Below, piece by piece: positions 8,733 to 17,253 of a stretch of 36,798 nt of DNA. The first letter of the stretch is position 1; every line of letters begins with the position of its first letter. Both the position numbers and the translations under genes were made by a program. Below the pieces are notes generated by a model. That model did not search any database and was not told the origin of the DNA. It saw nothing but the letters and a program-made list of their open reading frames with translations. The DNA comes from a virus, in IMG/VR virus record IMGVR_UViG_3300030329_004891, positions 1-36,798 of that record, one strand, 5' to 3'.

Positions 8733-9511
8733 TGACAGATAAAAAAGCACCAGAATGGTTTATTCCTATTAAGAATAATCATGTTGCTATTGTTGGGTTT
8801 GCTCCTTCTTCTATGGGTTTAGCACCTTTTGGAAATAAAGAAATAGAAATATGGGGAATTAACGAACTTTACATAGTACCCGAAGCTACTAGAATAGACA
8901 GGCTATTTGAGTTACATTCTTATGAAAGATTTACTCAGAAAGATAGAAATCCTAACCATTTAACTTGGTTGCAAAACAATAAAACTATTCCGATATATTT
9001 ACAGAAAAAATATAAAGACATTCCTAAAAGTATAGCTTTTCCTTTTGATTTAATAGTTGAAAAAACAAGAACAAACTATTTCACTAATTCGATTTCATGG
9101 CTTATAGCATTTGCAGTTATAAGTGGAGCTAAAAAAATAGAACTCTGGGGTATAGACATGGCTCGTGCTGAAGAGTACGAAAGTCAAAGACCTAGTGTTG
9201 AATATTTTGTGGGTTGGGCAAGAGGTCTGGGAGTTGAAGTTTTAGTTCCCGATCAATCTGATATATTATTGACAACCCATCTTTATGGTATTGAAGAAGA
9301 AAAGCAAACAAGAATACAAGAAAAATTAAAAGCCAGAAAGGGTGAGTTAGGTTTAATCATAAGAAACTTACAGCGAGAGTTAAAAAACAAGCAGTCTGAA
9401 TTAGATCAATATGTTGGTGCTCATTTAGAATTGTCTCAACAGGAAAAAGCATACTATCCTATGGCTGATGCAAAATGGTCAGCGGGAGGTAAAAACAATG
9501 GAAAAAGTTAG
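8732..9511 (+). CDS. Rossmann-like protein resembling GT42 sialyltransferase / DUF115
   Basis: A 259-residue protein. The N-terminus HVAIVGFAPSSMGLAPFG has the shape of the nucleotide-sugar loop of the CST-I/CST-II (GT42) and DUF115 groups (compare AGNGPSL in Cst-II), followed by EIEIWGINELY (compare the family's FRCNQFY). Further on, NSISWLIAFAVISGAKKIEL then WGIDMA matches the family pattern of a helix, G-K-I and a GID end. The order of these blocks agrees but identity is low. From about residue 190 the protein becomes a charged coiled coil. It sits among head-completion genes, so it may be virion-associated or modify virion proteins. The same genome encodes NeuB- and SpsF-like enzymes, which makes a CMP-sugar transferase role worth testing. 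Confidence 0.5.
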   Translation: MTDKKAPEWFIPIKNNHVAIVGFAPSSMGLAPFGNKEIEIWGINELYIVPEATRIDRLFELHSYERFTQKDRNPNHLTWLQNNKTIPIYLQKKYKDIPKSIAFPFDLIVEKTRTNYFTNSISWLIAFAVISGAKKIELWGIDMARAEEYESQRPSVEYFVGWARGLGVEVLVPDQSDILLTTHLYGIEEEKQTRIQEKLKARKGELGLIIRNLQRELKNKQSELDQYVGAHLELSQQEKAYYPMADAKWSAGGKNNGKS

Positions 9512-9716
9512 AGCTTGGTTAGCTTTAACTCTGGGAGGGGGACTTATATTATTGTTAGGCGGTATAGTTGCTATTGATGCTATAGTATCTTTAAGAGAAC
9601 ATAGACCACTGGATAGTGAGATTTCAAATCTATTAAGTCAAGCTTTGACAGGTATTATAGGGTTACTCGCAGGTTGGATGAGCAACAAAAATAATAATGG
9701 AGTTGAGAAAAAATGA
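9498..9716 (+). CDS. small two-helix membrane protein
   Basis: A 72-residue protein with two hydrophobic segments: WLALTLGGGLILLLGGIVA near the N-terminus and a weaker LLSQALTGIIGLLAGWM near the C-terminus, followed by a short polar Lys/Asn tail. The start is the ATG at 9498, preceded by GGGAGGT. A longer frame from 9468 would overlap the previous gene needlessly. The topology recalls small holins, but it lies in the head-connector region and a better holin candidate lies in the lysis cluster. Function unknown. Confidence 0.6.
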   Translation: MEKVRAWLALTLGGGLILLLGGIVAIDAIVSLREHRPLDSEISNLLSQALTGIIGLLAGWMSNKNNNGVEKK

Positions 9717-9973
9717 AAGTAAAGTTATTAACTATATATGCAAACCCCAATGCTTCATATACAAAAGGGGATATTATAAATGTCTCAGATAAAGAAGCAA
9801 AAGAGTTAATTGAAGGTGGGTATGCGTTAGAGGTGCCTGAAGAAAAATTGACTAAACAGGTAAAAACTGAGAGAGTAAAGAAAATAGTAGAAGATGAAAA
9901 CACTATAGCAAAACCAAAGAAACTGCCATCAGATGGTGAGCAAATAGTAAGAAGACGTAGGAAAACATCTTAA
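9713..9973 (+). CDS. small head-tail region protein
   Basis: An 86-residue protein with an N-terminal beta-rich part: KGDIINVSDKEAKELIEGGYALEV, a pattern common in small phage proteins encoded between capsid and connector genes (a GD-V-V-D/E-S-E-A-L-I-G-A type motif). A highly charged C-terminal tail ends RRRRKTS. It overlaps the previous gene by four bases (ATGA) and the next small gene by one (TAATG). Probably a minor head or gateway-region protein, but the exact role is unknown. Confidence 0.65.
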   Translation: MKVKLLTIYANPNASYTKGDIINVSDKEAKELIEGGYALEVPEEKLTKQVKTERVKKIVEDENTIAKPKKLPSDGEQIVRRRRKTS

Positions 9974-10149
9974 TGAGAAAATGTGAAAACGAAAAATGTG
10001 AAACCAAAGAACTGCAAGATGATCATGCTACTATTTGTCCAGATTGTGGAGAGGTTACTATAGATGCCAAGCCTAGACACCGTAAACGCACTGACAACTC
10101 TAAGCCTAGCGAAGGAGTACATCGGAAGCACGGGGACGACATCCTTTGA
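9973..10149 (+). CDS. zinc-ribbon mini-protein overlapping the connector gene
   Basis: A 58-codon frame starting with a TAATG overlap after the previous gene. It has four cysteines in a zinc-ribbon arrangement: CENEKC (Cys4, Cys9) and CPDC (Cys22, Cys25), then a basic tail (KPRHRKR). The last 86 bases are shared, in another frame, with the beginning of the connector gene at 10064. That overlap is about 52% GC by hand count, against roughly one third nearby, as expected if two proteins constrain the same bases. Its function is unknown; zinc ribbons usually bind nucleic acid or protein partners. Without this gene the 90 bases before the connector would be empty. Confidence 0.6.
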   Translation: MRKCENEKCETKELQDDHATICPDCGEVTIDAKPRHRKRTDNSKPSEGVHRKHGDDIL

Positions 10150-10702
10150 TAGCAGAATAACTGGAGCTATAAATTCAGCTTCAAATAGAGCAAATTCTTA
10201 CACAGGGAGAAAACTAAAAGAAAGAAACTATGATGAAATCTACTCTGGTGATGGATCGCAAACTTTAATTTTAAATCAATATCCTATACAAGCAAGTTCT
10301 AGTACTCAGTTACAGTTATACATTGTTGGTACAAGGGACTCTTTCAAAAGTACAACAGATTTTGATTCAGATTCGCAGATTGCTTTTGAGGACATATATG
10401 TTAATGAAGAAAAAGGTGAATTAAGAATAAAGGATCATGATTTTAGTATTGGAAAAGAAAACGTAAGAGTTAAATATACAGCAGGGTTTTCTACTACAGA
10501 TGCAGTCACAAGTGGTACTCATATACCTTCAGACTTGCAACAAGTAATTCACGAAATGACAGCATTTGAGTTTGAAAAACAAAGACAAAGAGCATGGATA
10601 ACCAGGACAATTAGTCATGATGATGGTTCTGTTTCATATTTCGATTCTATTGCTCCAGGTGCATGGTCGGTTTTAGATACATATAAAGATCGACGTGGCT
10701 AG
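10064..10702 (+). CDS. head-tail connector (gp6-like)
   Basis: A 212-residue protein of the HK97 gp6 / phage_gp6-like connector type: TTLSLAKEYIGSTGTTSFD then ITGAINSASNRANSYTGRKL at the N-terminus, the DNA-packaging connector signature, followed by beta strands (YSGDGSQTLILNQYPI; VRVKYTAGFSTT) and a C-terminal helix (FEKQRQRAWITRTI). It would form a ring below the portal. The ATG at 10064 has GGAGAGG upstream. Its stop overlaps the GTG of the next gene. Confidence 0.75.
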   Translation: MPSLDTVNALTTLSLAKEYIGSTGTTSFDSRITGAINSASNRANSYTGRKLKERNYDEIYSGDGSQTLILNQYPIQASSSTQLQLYIVGTRDSFKSTTDFDSDSQIAFEDIYVNEEKGELRIKDHDFSIGKENVRVKYTAGFSTTDAVTSGTHIPSDLQQVIHEMTAFEFEKQRQRAWITRTISHDDGSVSYFDSIAPGAWSVLDTYKDRRG

Positions 10703-11177
10703 ATTAACAGCAGAAAAGTTTAATAAAAAATTAACCAGATTAGCAAAAAAAGCACCTGATGCAGCAGTCAAAGGATTGAAAGAAGGAACAAAAATAATTT
10801 TACAAGATTCTAAAAGAAAGCATATGTCAGGTCCAAGAATGCCTGTTGGCGTAGGTAGTATGGTAAATCCAACTATAGACAGCAAGGGTAGAATGAGGTC
10901 CCAGTTAAAAGCAACGGTAAAAAAAAGAACAGGTAAAAAAGAAGTATATGCTAATGTTCGTTCTACTAATGGATTATCAAAAATATTACATGATGGGGGT
11001 GTGCTTCATAGAGGGGGAAAAGGATTTATTTTTCAGTTACCAGGACAAACTAAATGGATACGAACCGACAGAATAGAATTTCCTAAAAGACCATTTTTGA
11101 AAGTTTCGGTAGAAAAGAAAAGAAAAAAAGTTATAGAAATAATCAAAAAAGTATGGGTAAAGGAATATAAAAAATGA
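10695..11177 (+). CDS. head-tail joining / minor tail protein, HK97 gp10-like
   Basis: A 160-residue basic protein. The N-terminal helix (TAEKFNKKLTRLAKKAPDAA) followed by LKEGTKIILQDSKRKHMSGP fits the HK97 gp10 family, which has an early helix with a conserved small-residue segment, then a beta sheet. The C-terminus has a basic helix (FLKVSVEKKRKKVIEIIKK). It sits between the gp6-like connector and the tail terminator, the expected order. It starts with GTG overlapping the previous TAG, and its stop overlaps the next ATG. Confidence 0.7.
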   Translation: MARLTAEKFNKKLTRLAKKAPDAAVKGLKEGTKIILQDSKRKHMSGPRMPVGVGSMVNPTIDSKGRMRSQLKATVKKRTGKKEVYANVRSTNGLSKILHDGGVLHRGGKGFIFQLPGQTKWIRTDRIEFPKRPFLKVSVEKKRKKVIEIIKKVWVKEYKK

Positions 11178-11617
11178 GTACAAAAAAAACAGTTATTACT
11201 GCAATTGAAACAGCACTAAAAACAATATCTGGTATTGGTGATGTAGTTCAAGTTGCAGAAGGATTCACTCAAGTTGATCCTGACGAATTTCCTAATTTGT
11301 ATATAAAAGATGAGATTACCGAAAGAGAGAGGATTGCGTTTCCTGCGTCTAGTAATACTAATATAAATGATATGCAGGCTTTATTAAGTTTAGAAATTCG
11401 TGGTAGAGTATTTTCTATCACAGATGAATTAGTTGCTCCATTGGATTCTTTATTAGAAAACGTGGAGAAAACTTTAGTGAGTAGTACAGGGGTAAGTGCC
11501 GTAGTAAAAGACATTTATCCTGTTTCGGATGTTTCAGATGAGGGAGTTCAAGATAACTTTGCTTCTATGTCTCAAATGTACGAAGTACAATATTTTTATA
11601 ATCATGCTAATCCATAA
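11174..11617 (+). CDS. tail terminator / completion protein
   Basis: A 147-residue protein. The N-terminal helix KKTVITAIETALKTISGIGDV, the strand-turn FPNLYIKDEITERER, and a central LLSLEIRGRVF strand fit the small alpha/beta tail terminator proteins of siphoviruses, which cap the finished tail tube. It starts with ATGA overlap and lies directly before the tail tube gene, as expected. The call rests on position and fold pattern rather than unique motifs. Confidence 0.65.
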   Translation: MSTKKTVITAIETALKTISGIGDVVQVAEGFTQVDPDEFPNLYIKDEITERERIAFPASSNTNINDMQALLSLEIRGRVFSITDELVAPLDSLLENVEKTLVSSTGVSAVVKDIYPVSDVSDEGVQDNFASMSQMYEVQYFYNHANP

Positions 11618-11627
11618 GGAGGATTAA

Positions 11628-12026
11628 ATGGCTGATATAATAGGTAAAGATGGATCTTTTAGAGTAGGTTCTAATATTGTAGGAGCACTAGATTCTTGGA
11701 CTATTAACCGTACTGCTGGTATGGCGGAAGTAACAAGTTTTGGAGATACTTTTGAAGAGTTTGTTCCAACAATAAAAGGCTGGACAGCAACTATTAGTGG
11801 AACCTTAAATTCGACTGATGCCCAGCAACTTGCTATCAGAGATCAGTTAGAAGACGGAACGTATGCACAAATTAGCTGTCACTTTTATCTAGCAGGTACT
11901 ACGGCACCAGTCTACAAAGGTGATGCTTATATCGAAAGTGATTCTATAGGCAGTACTTTAAAAGACAGGGTTACTTGGTCTGCTAGTCTTCGTGGTAATG
12001 GCGATCTGCAGTGGGACTTAAGTTAA
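11628..12026 (+). CDS. major tail tube protein
   Basis: A 132-residue beta-rich protein: GKDGSFRVGSNIVGALDSW then TSFGDTFEEFVPTIKGWTA and ATISGTLNSTDAQQLAIRDQ. These are the usual features of small siphovirus tube proteins (opening G-x-G-x-V hairpin, T-x-F-G-D-x loop, and S-G-T/N-D-x-Q-L pattern). It has an excellent ribosome site (AAGGAGGATTAA), which fits a highly expressed structural protein. It precedes the tail chaperones and tape measure. Confidence 0.8.
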   Translation: MADIIGKDGSFRVGSNIVGALDSWTINRTAGMAEVTSFGDTFEEFVPTIKGWTATISGTLNSTDAQQLAIRDQLEDGTYAQISCHFYLAGTTAPVYKGDAYIESDSIGSTLKDRVTWSASLRGNGDLQWDLS

Positions 12027-12029
12027 TAA

Positions 12030-12395
12030 TTGAAATTAATAGTTGAACAAAATTATGAGTTTATTCCTGAATTTAGGAATAACAAACAAGAACTCGAACC
12101 GATAAAAATAAAGTTAAGACAACTAACTACTTCCGAAAGGCAAAGGCTGATGGCTATTGATCCAGTTAAAATAGCACTGAGTAATGAATCGGGAAACAAG
12201 TTAGATTTAAATGTAGATTATGAAGGTTTATTTAGAAGTGCTGTTATAGAAATATTTAATTTAGATGTTAACGGAAAATCTATTAGTACTCCTATTGAAT
12301 TTTTAGCTTCGCCTGGGTTAGGGGATTTATTAATTGAAGTTTGCATGAATATAGTTCAACAGAATTCTAGGAATGAAAATGAAATAAAAAAGTAA
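12030..12395 (+). CDS. tail assembly chaperone, G-like (0 frame)
   Basis: A 121-residue protein starting with TTG three bases after the tube gene. It is charged and helical (KIKLRQLTTSERQRLMAIDP), with a C-terminal SPGLGDLLIEVCMNIVQ. Its place between tube and tape measure is that of lambda gpG. Just before the stop lies A AAA AAG (12386-12392) in the exact zero-frame register required for -1 slippage. It would bind the tape measure and keep it soluble. It is recognised mainly from position and the frameshift site. Confidence 0.75.
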   Translation: MKLIVEQNYEFIPEFRNNKQELEPIKIKLRQLTTSERQRLMAIDPVKIALSNESGNKLDLNVDYEGLFRSAVIEIFNLDVNGKSISTPIEFLASPGLGDLLIEVCMNIVQQNSRNENEIKK

Positions 12396-12763
12396 TAGTC
12401 ACCCTAGCTCTTTTAAAGAAGGGGTGGGGTGATTATCAAGTTACCGATAGAGACGTAGGAAGAGATACAGAAATATGTGGAACTAAAAATTTACCTGGAG
12501 TTTACATAGAAAAGAAAAATAAGGAATTAATAGTTGAAGATATAAAAACTGGAATATGGGTAGAACGGAATGCGATACCAGATATTCTAAATAGAGAAAA
12601 TAAAATGATAATAGACTTTTACAGTAAGTGCCGAATATTTGGAAATCCGATAGCTTTTCCTTTTGCAGGAGGGTGGGGAGAGCAACCCTGTAGAGTGGTT
12701 GATTTGCTGGAATCTTTATTAGTTATTGAAAAGGTAATAGACAGTGGCAACGACAAAAGATGA
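12030..12763 (+). CDS. tail assembly chaperone, GT-like -1 frameshift product
   Basis: The zero frame ends at 12395, but the -1 frame entered after A AAA AAG (12386-12392) is open for 123 codons to a TGA at 12761-12763. It reads VIVTLALLKKGWGDYQVTDR after the slip and ends VIEKVIDSGNDKR. The T part has no ATG of its own near the slip site, and the -1 frame opens only from 12383, so frameshifting is the simplest way to express it. It explains the otherwise empty 350 bases before the tape measure and overlaps its start by 20 bases, exactly as in lambda-type tails. The expected fusion is 244 residues. As in other phages, only a few percent of ribosomes should shift, though I cannot measure that here. 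Confidence 0.8.
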
Positions 12764-14573
12764 AGTAGTAATTGAGCTTGTTGCCCAAACTCAAAAAGCA
12801 CTCGGTGGTATAAAAAAGTTAGGATTAGCAGTAGGTGCTGTAGTTGCTACAGTTAAATCTTTTGAGGTAGTTGCTAAACAAGTATTTGAAAGTGCAATGC
12901 TTGCTAATCGTCTTGAAGATCAATCTATAGCATTTGAACAATTAGCCAAGTCAGCAGGAGTAGCATCGGATGATATCCTAAAAGCAATGCAGGAAATGAC
13001 TAAAGGGACGATTTCAAGAATTGATCTTATGAAAACTGCATCGCAAGCAAGTTTGTTAGGCATTGGTTTTACTGAAATGCCAAAACTTTTAGAGATAGCA
13101 AGAGCAGCAGCAATAGCAACTGGTCAAGATATGAGTTTCATGTTTGAGTCAATTGTTACTGGTGTTGGTAGAGCTTCTCCATTAATTTTAGATAACCTAG
13201 GTATTGTTTTAAAAGTTGGCGAAGCCAATAAAAACTATGCAGAAGAGTTAGGAAAAACTGTCCAAGAATTAACTTCAGCAGAAAAGAAACAAGCTATTCT
13301 TAATCAGACATTAATTAGTGGAGAAGAGATAATAAAAAATGTTGGTACTGCTGTTGATGGCATGACTAACACGGAAGGGGTAGAAGCACTAAAAGTAGCA
13401 TTTGAAGAATTCAGAACGGAACTCGGACAAAATGTAGCACCTGCTACTAATAAAGTTGTAGAAGCATTAACCAAAATAATTAATTTAGGACGAGAACGAC
13501 TTACTGGAATGAATGAGTACACTGATGCAATAGCGTTAGTTAATAAATTAGAAGATGAAAGATTTAGAAGAACTGTAAGTATGGCAGAAGTTGACAAAGC
13601 AAGAAAAATTATAGCAGAAAATTTAGCAAAATCAACTGCTGCCGTAGCTGTTCATATGGAAAAGTATGGTGATGTTAGTGAAAGATTACTAAGATCAGAT
13701 CATCTTCTTTGGATAACACATCAAAACATGAAAAAGCTAAGAGATACTGGTCTCAGAGATATGCAACGGCAGATAAACCTGTTAAACGAAGTTTATGGTA
13801 TTTTAGAAAATTCAAAAAGAGTACAAGAAGAGCAAGGCGTTAGTGTTTCAAATACTCTTGAAGATGAAGAAAAACAAAATGAAGTTTTAGGAAATACCCT
13901 AGAATTATTAAATGGGATAAAAACTACATATGGCACCTTACTTGGGTCTTTACTACCAGAAGGATTCAAAAATACTTTTATATTTGATGAGCCTATGACA
14001 GAAGAATACTGGCAAACGATAGAAGACAGATATAAGTGGTTAGAAAAAGCAGAGTTTGATTTCCAAAGGTCAAAATCCATATTAGCTGGCATAGCTCATG
14101 AAGAACAGGTAAAACAACTTGAAGAAATAAAACAAGGTTGGCAGAGCTTCTTTGATACTCTTTCAAGTGGAGCATTGGCTGATGGAGTAAGTGCTTTTAG
14201 AGAAATGGGAATTGCTATATCTCAAGGTAAGGATATAACTGATGCTTTTGCTAGGTCTATCTTGAATGCAGTATCTGATGCCATGCAATTATTAGCTGTT
14301 GAGCTAGCGATTGCAGGAGCAAAACAAATAGGTATGGGAAACGTACCTCTTGGGCTGGGAATGATTACAGCAGCAGCAGGAGTAGGTTTAGTTGGTGGTG
14401 CATTGTCTGGCATTTCTTCAAGTGCTTCAGGTTCTTCACCTGTAAGTGCAAGTTCAACCCTTTCTACAAGTTTTCAAAAAAGATCGCAACCTGCTAGAAG
14501 TATTATTATAAATAACACCACGGTATCGGGAAGTTATATTGCATCAAGAAATGTAGGAATGCGAGTCACATGA
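12744..14573 (+). CDS. tape measure protein
   Basis: A 609-residue protein starting with GTG. The N-terminal region resembles TMP domains (ALGGIKKLGLAVGAVVATVK, then QMTKGTISRIDLMKTASQAS), followed by long helices and a hydrophobic, small-residue C-terminal part (LGLGMITAAAGVGLVGGALS). The length predicts a tail of about 90 nm at 1.5 angstrom per residue. It lies directly after the frameshifted chaperone. The C-terminal hydrophobic segment probably inserts into the host membrane during DNA ejection. Its TGA overlaps the next ATG. Confidence 0.88.
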   Translation: MATTKDEVVIELVAQTQKALGGIKKLGLAVGAVVATVKSFEVVAKQVFESAMLANRLEDQSIAFEQLAKSAGVASDDILKAMQEMTKGTISRIDLMKTASQASLLGIGFTEMPKLLEIARAAAIATGQDMSFMFESIVTGVGRASPLILDNLGIVLKVGEANKNYAEELGKTVQELTSAEKKQAILNQTLISGEEIIKNVGTAVDGMTNTEGVEALKVAFEEFRTELGQNVAPATNKVVEALTKIINLGRERLTGMNEYTDAIALVNKLEDERFRRTVSMAEVDKARKIIAENLAKSTAAVAVHMEKYGDVSERLLRSDHLLWITHQNMKKLRDTGLRDMQRQINLLNEVYGILENSKRVQEEQGVSVSNTLEDEEKQNEVLGNTLELLNGIKTTYGTLLGSLLPEGFKNTFIFDEPMTEEYWQTIEDRYKWLEKAEFDFQRSKSILAGIAHEEQVKQLEEIKQGWQSFFDTLSSGALADGVSAFREMGIAISQGKDITDAFARSILNAVSDAMQLLAVELAIAGAKQIGMGNVPLGLGMITAAAGVGLVGGALSGISSSASGSSPVSASSTLSTSFQKRSQPARSIIINNTTVSGSYIASRNVGMRVT

Positions 14574-16867
14574 GTCTGAAGTATATTTCGTCAGCTTGGA
14601 AGACAGATTTCAAAACTGGGTTTCCAAGGGATATGAGATTCTATATTGATTTCAGACAACAATCATACCCGCCTATTCCTACAAGTGCAGGTGGTCAAAG
14701 TGATGGAACATATACACTTATAACATCAGCAGAAAACAGATCTGGCAGTCATGACCTTACTGGTGGTATGAATCAATATGCTTTACCGTTAACCTCTGCT
14801 TTTACCATTCGTTGTACTTTTAGACCAGAATTTGCTTATGACGTATCAACGGATCAGATTTTATGGAGTTGGTGGATAGATGCAGATCACTATTTGGAAA
14901 TCTATTATGATGCTAGTGAAGATAAGTTCAGGCTAGCTTGGGAAGATGGTGGAACCTTTGTTTATCTCGAATCTGCACAATTTGATGATGGCACATCTCA
15001 TCGTGATATAGATCAAGATATGACTATTGACTGTACTTTGGATCTGAGTTCTACAAGTACTTCGGGTTCGGCACTTTATTGGAATCGAACACAAGATGAC
15101 ACTACTTGGTCTGCTACCAAAAATGCTAAATCTTCAAATTTTGCAACTTTTGGTATTAGAGGTAGAAGCGATGGTTCTGCAACTGATGGTAGTTATTCAG
15201 TAAATCATGTGATGATTATTGAAGGTCTTACTGCTTCAAGTTCTCAAGTGTCAGCAAATTATAAAGATGTAAAAAATGAGCAAATATTCTGGCACTTGAA
15301 CGGTGAAGGAGTAGGAAGAACAAGATGCGATGTCACCGCTAGAGTAGATCAATTTGAGTTGGAGAGATCGGTTATTGATTCGTCGGGAAGAAGAGGAGCT
15401 AATGTAGCAAGTTTTTCTCTTATGTCACCTACTGGGCAATTCGCTGATGATCAATTTGCAACTTTTGATGCTGTAAACGAAAAGTATAATGGTACCTCTT
15501 CTCAAGCATTTATGACTAAACAGACTCCTGCACAGGTTGAATCGTGGTATGATAATAAATATGAATTATTGATTACTGGAAGGATAGGAAGTGAAAAGTT
15601 CGCCAGACAGAGTGGGGTGGGCAAAGTGTCTAGAGTGCAAATAGGATTATTTGACACCACTGATATAATTCAAAGAAAAGTAATCAAAAATGCTGTTAAA
15701 TTTGAAGACTATAAAATGTCTGATTCGTCATCCGAGTCTGCAAGTTTAGTTCATGTTTTAGCTAGATTAGCAACAGCAGAACCAGTGACCAATTTTTTAT
15801 CAAATAGTTCATTTGAAAATGCCACTATTGGTAACTCGTGGCTTGAGGATGGTTTAACTTTGAGCAGACAGAGTGGTGGTCTTTTTGGTTCTTACTGTGG
15901 TCAGGCTAATACAAGTGTTGCCTGGAAAAATGTTTATCAGACGGTAATTTTTACTTATGCAGCACCCTACTATGGTACTAAAGAACTAAATAAAAATGAA
16001 ACCTACACTTTTGGAGTTTGGTTGAAAAGTTCATCAGCTTGTTCGGGTCTTCTCCTATTAAATGAATACGATTCATCTGGGCATAATGATGATAGTTATG
16101 ATTCGTGGTCTTTAGCTGGTGGTGAAGGATGGAAGTTTTTCTCTACTACTCACAAACTAACAGACGCACAATCGGACAGACTAATTACGCAAATAAGAGT
16201 ACAGACTACAGGGGTAAACGTACAGTTTGACGGTGCGATGCTGACACAGAATAGACAAAGCATAAACTGGTTTGTATTGAATGATAATGATGGTTCAAGT
16301 GGAATAAGTAATGGTTCACTTGCAGATTCAGCAGATTATGATACCTGTGGTTTTGATGTTGATTCAGTAAATATTACCCATCCTTGGGTTTTTCTTCCGC
16401 AGTTCACAAATCCCTGGACGCATCTGGGGTGGCTTGCTGATGCAACTCTTGCAATTTACATCGGCTTTGATTCAGCAGGAACTTTTGTCTATAAATCTAG
16501 ATTAGCAACAGGATATTCAGATCAAGCATCACTAGAAACGGTTTCAGCCACAAGGGATGTGGCATCCTTTATAGAGCAAGATTCAGCTAACTCAATTATT
16601 ATAGCAGGAATAAGAATAACGAAAGATGATTATATTCAAGAGGTTTGGAATGCAGGAGCTTCTGGTGATTTTACTGTTGATGATGGTGGAGTTGTAAAAG
16701 AATCTTTAGCCAATGGATATTTTTTCCCATCTTATGACGACTTTGGTGAATACTGGGCAAAGTATGGAGATGGCACTGACAATCCAGAAGCATTCGGAAA
16801 ACTTATACCTGCTAGTAGTGGTGGCAGTGGAGACAGTAAAAACACAGGCGTAACCAACACGAAATGA
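14570..16867 (+). CDS. tail tip / baseplate protein with carbohydrate-binding-like domains
   Basis: A 765-residue beta-rich protein after the tape measure, where distal tail and tip proteins are encoded. Residues about 60-230 look like a concanavalin/LamG-type sandwich (FTIRCTFRPEF, WWIDADHYLEIYYDA, FATFGIRGRSDGS). Residues about 405-560 look like a CBM4/9-type module (NFLSNSSFENATIGNSWLED, ETYTFGVWLKSS, LITQIRVQTTG). It ends with a Gly/Ser-rich tail (PASSGGSGDSKN). It likely forms part of the tip that contacts cell-surface glycans. The exact role (distal tail or hub) cannot be settled from sequence alone. Confidence 0.65.
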   Translation: MSLKYISSAWKTDFKTGFPRDMRFYIDFRQQSYPPIPTSAGGQSDGTYTLITSAENRSGSHDLTGGMNQYALPLTSAFTIRCTFRPEFAYDVSTDQILWSWWIDADHYLEIYYDASEDKFRLAWEDGGTFVYLESAQFDDGTSHRDIDQDMTIDCTLDLSSTSTSGSALYWNRTQDDTTWSATKNAKSSNFATFGIRGRSDGSATDGSYSVNHVMIIEGLTASSSQVSANYKDVKNEQIFWHLNGEGVGRTRCDVTARVDQFELERSVIDSSGRRGANVASFSLMSPTGQFADDQFATFDAVNEKYNGTSSQAFMTKQTPAQVESWYDNKYELLITGRIGSEKFARQSGVGKVSRVQIGLFDTTDIIQRKVIKNAVKFEDYKMSDSSSESASLVHVLARLATAEPVTNFLSNSSFENATIGNSWLEDGLTLSRQSGGLFGSYCGQANTSVAWKNVYQTVIFTYAAPYYGTKELNKNETYTFGVWLKSSSACSGLLLLNEYDSSGHNDDSYDSWSLAGGEGWKFFSTTHKLTDAQSDRLITQIRVQTTGVNVQFDGAMLTQNRQSINWFVLNDNDGSSGISNGSLADSADYDTCGFDVDSVNITHPWVFLPQFTNPWTHLGWLADATLAIYIGFDSAGTFVYKSRLATGYSDQASLETVSATRDVASFIEQDSANSIIIAGIRITKDDYIQEVWNAGASGDFTVDDGGVVKESLANGYFFPSYDDFGEYWAKYGDGTDNPEAFGKLIPASSGGSGDSKNTGVTNTK

Positions 16868-17253
16868 GAATAGAAAAATTAACCCAACATCACCATGATG
16901 AACTTTCACAAAAACTGATTGAGCAAAAATCGGCTTTTGCATTTGTTACAGACGAAGGTGAGACCATTGCTTGTGCAGGAATTGTAGAAATGGCATGGCA
17001 TACCGCAGGGGAAATCTGGTTCAAAAAAGGTCTGGCAATTAAACAGGGAACAATTGAGATGTTACGGTATGCATCAAAATTATTAGAAGAAGAGATGCAA
17101 AGAATAGGCATGATAAGTATCTGGGGTCATGTTTATTGTGATCGGGAAGAAGATGTCAAATTTGCTAGAGTCATGGGAATGCAATGTCTAGCGACTGTTC
17201 CAAGAATGGGAAAAAACGGAAAAGATATGTTCTTGTTTTGGAAGGGTTTGTGA
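16864..17253 (+). CDS. GNAT-like small protein
   Basis: A 129-residue protein with the flow of a phage GNAT/gp13-like protein: AFAFVTDEGETIACAGIVEM, EIWFKKGLAIKQGT, LLEEEMQRIGMISIWGHVY, then FARVMGMQCLATVPRMG. T7-type phages encode comparable proteins near virion genes. Here it lies between two tail tip genes with ATGA-type overlaps on both sides. The acetyl-CoA loop is not convincing, so it may be a non-enzymatic structural relative. Confidence 0.55.
   Translation: MRIEKLTQHHHDELSQKLIEQKSAFAFVTDEGETIACAGIVEMAWHTAGEIWFKKGLAIKQGTIEMLRYASKLLEEEMQRIGMISIWGHVYCDREEDVKFARVMGMQCLATVPRMGKNGKDMFLFWKGL

Noticed and set aside
13304-14413. Long minus-strand frames across the tape measure gene
   Set aside because: Shadows of a well-supported plus-strand gene, without ribosome sites or recognisable motifs.
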